Shown one piece after another: positions 62,943-64,000 of a stretch of DNA of 64,000 nt. Source of the DNA: Gammaproteobacteria bacterium. GTDB lineage: Bacteria > Gemmatimonadota > Gemmatimonadetes > Longimicrobiales > Gaopeijiaceae. Under the pieces are notes generated by a model. The model ran no database searches and was not told the origin of the DNA. It saw nothing but the letters and a program-made list of their open reading frames with translations. The stretch spans positions 124,001 to 188,000 of the forward strand of contig JAPPMM010000014.1 of the NCBI GenBank assembly GCA_028819075.1, read 5' to 3'. Numbering within the stretch: the stretch's first letter is position 1; every line of letters starts with the position of its first letter. The position numbers were made by a program, and so were the translations under genes.

Positions 62943-64000
62943 CGAGATCCACTCCCACGTATAGGATTGCGTCTTGAGGTGCGGGCCGCGCCTCGACCGA
63001 CCGCGCCACCCCCGGCACCCAGAGGATACGCCCTCCGGCATCGGCCAGCACCGGCCGGCGCGCGCGCGCCGGCCGCGGCACGCGAGCGTCCCCGAACACC
63101 TTCTTGAGCTTGCGCGTGCCGGCGGTCAGGCGAATGCGGTCTCCGGGCCGCCAACTGCGGAAGAGGATGGGGAAGCGCAGAGCCGGGATGGAGAGCCCCT
63201 CTCCTCCCACCGGGCCGCGCGTCGACCAGCGGGCAAGGAAGGCGGCGCCTCCCGAACGGCCCTCGGCCGCGCCTTCGCCGGGAGCCGGAACGGCCACGAA
63301 GCGGGAGTCGTGAGGGGGATGCCCCCCGGCGATCCTCGCGCCGCGCGCGATGATCAGGCGCTCATAGGCGCGGGACAGAACGGCTCCGCCGGGGAGGTCG
63401 ATCGACCGGCCGCTCCCGGCGGAGCAGGCGAACTCCGACGCCAGAGCGGTGCCGCGGGCATCGAGGCGGGCGCCGGACTCCGCCGCCAGCTCCCGGATGA
63501 GCCTGGCGCGCACCAGGGGATCGCACTGCAGGTAGCCGTCGCGGCTGAACGAGACGCCCTCTTCGGTGCGCCGCACCCCAAGACCCGCGAGCAGCGTCGG
63601 AACCACGGCGTGCCAGAGGCGGATCTCTTCTCCCGCCAGGCGGGCCAGACGGTGGAGGGCCCGGCGGGCGCCCGGTGCGACCCGCTCCTCGGCGAGCGGC
63701 AGCAGCTCGCGGCGGACCACGTTGCGCGGGATGTCGGCCGACCGATTGGTGGGGTCGGTCCGGTGACGGAGGCGGGAGGCAGAGGCGTAGGCGGCGAGTT
63801 CGCGCTTCCAGAAGGGCAGCAGCGGCCGGTACAGCCCCGGTTCGCGAGTGCGGGGGATCCCGGCCAGGCCGGCGAGGCCGGTGCCCCGCAACATCCGGTA
63901 GGCGACCGTTTCGGCCTGGTCGTCCGCGTGATGGGCGGTCACCACCCACCGGCAGCCGGTCCCGGTACGCGCCTCCTCCAGAAAGCGATAGCGGGCCCGG
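62926..64000 (-). CDS. tilS: tRNA(Ile)-lysidine synthase TilS, N-terminus cut by window edge
   Basis: About 358 codons are visible, running off the right edge. The AHHADDQAETV motif of the N-type ATP pyrophosphatase core is present; the P-loop SGGxDS lies outside. The C-terminal part contains the TilS substrate-binding domains (FRSWRPGDRIRL, KKVFGDARVPRPAR). The enzyme converts C34 of tRNA-Ile(CAU) to lysidine, which sets AUA decoding. It heads the operon and overlaps hpt by 17 bases. Confidence 0.95.
   Translation of the reverse strand, partial: RARYRFLEEARTGTGCRWVVTAHHADDQAETVAYRMLRGTGLAGLAGIPRTREPGLYRPLLPFWKRELAAYASASRLRHRTDPTNRSADIPRNVVRRELLPLAEERVAPGARRALHRLARLAGEEIRLWHAVVPTLLAGLGVRRTEEGVSFSRDGYLQCDPLVRARLIRELAAESGARLDARGTALASEFACSAGSGRSIDLPGGAVLSRAYERLIIARGARIAGGHPPHDSRFVAVPAPGEGAAEGRSGGAAFLARWSTRGPVGGEGLSIPALRFPILFRSWRPGDRIRLTAGTRKLKKVFGDARVPRPARARRPVLADAGGRILWVPGVARSVEARPAPQDAILYVGVDLDDATD

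Overview
The window is a chromosomal segment of a high-G+C Gram-negative bacterium. It carries a TonB/ExbB/ExbD system, an Omp85-like outer-membrane barrel, many lipoproteins with lipoboxes and Tat-exported enzymes. The density of secreted gamma-glutamyltransferases, amidases, six-bladed beta-propeller lipoproteins, NHL proteins, a GWxTD-like protein and PQQ/cytochrome c enzymes suggests Gemmatimonadota. That placement is an inference from gene content, not a phylogeny.

Layout. 1-6344 (minus) is a housekeeping operon read yggS, punA, ileS, rluD, then a cut metallopeptidase. A terminator at 6387-6419 separates it from an exbB-exbD-exbD-tonB operon (6445-8797). 8954-12667 (plus) holds a gamma-glutamyltransferase, a small protein and a Tat amidase. 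12709-17309 (minus) is a tripartite tricarboxylate transporter operon with a thiamine-diphosphate enzyme embedded in it. 17393-24400 (plus) carries an LCAT-like lipase, an AraC-like regulator, an NHL lipoprotein, a HipBA system and a DUF1028/RidA pair. 24414-37585 (minus) carries an aldo/keto-reductase-like Tat protein, a DUF222-HNH nuclease followed by a repeat-bearing gap, a three-gene redox cassette (PQQ dehydrogenase with cytochrome c, unknown partner, copper monooxygenase with cytochrome c), three tandem beta-propeller paralogues and a penicillin-binding-like serine hydrolase. 37898-38812 (plus) is a Xre-RES toxin-antitoxin pair, followed by a frameshifted capA. 40175-46376 (minus) has two beta-propeller genes and a second amidase/gamma-glutamyltransferase pair. 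46462-51244 (plus) has the Omp85-like protein, a HAD phosphatase and a hydantoinase-like amidohydrolase.

51.2-55.2 kb looks like a decayed accessory island. It holds a frameshifted CBS-HEPN protein, a membrane-anchored unknown, an integrase remnant, a frameshifted hicB without hicA, and an AlbA_2/RecG-like ATPase gene carrying an 11-bp tandem repeat. 55413-59305 returns to secreted proteins (cyclophilin, GWxTD-like protein, sorbosone-dehydrogenase-like propeller). 59379-64000 (minus) is a conserved operon read tilS, hpt, ftsH, cdaA.

Functional theme: most non-housekeeping genes act outside the cytoplasm on peptides, amides, hydantoins and alcohol- or sugar-like substrates, which fits a scavenging heterotroph. 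Several TA-type modules and possibly a CBS-HEPN effector sit between these blocks. Three coding sequences (capA, CBS-HEPN, hicB) each look intact apart from one small indel, so assembly error must be separated from true decay. I saw no tRNA, rRNA, CRISPR array or complete IS element.
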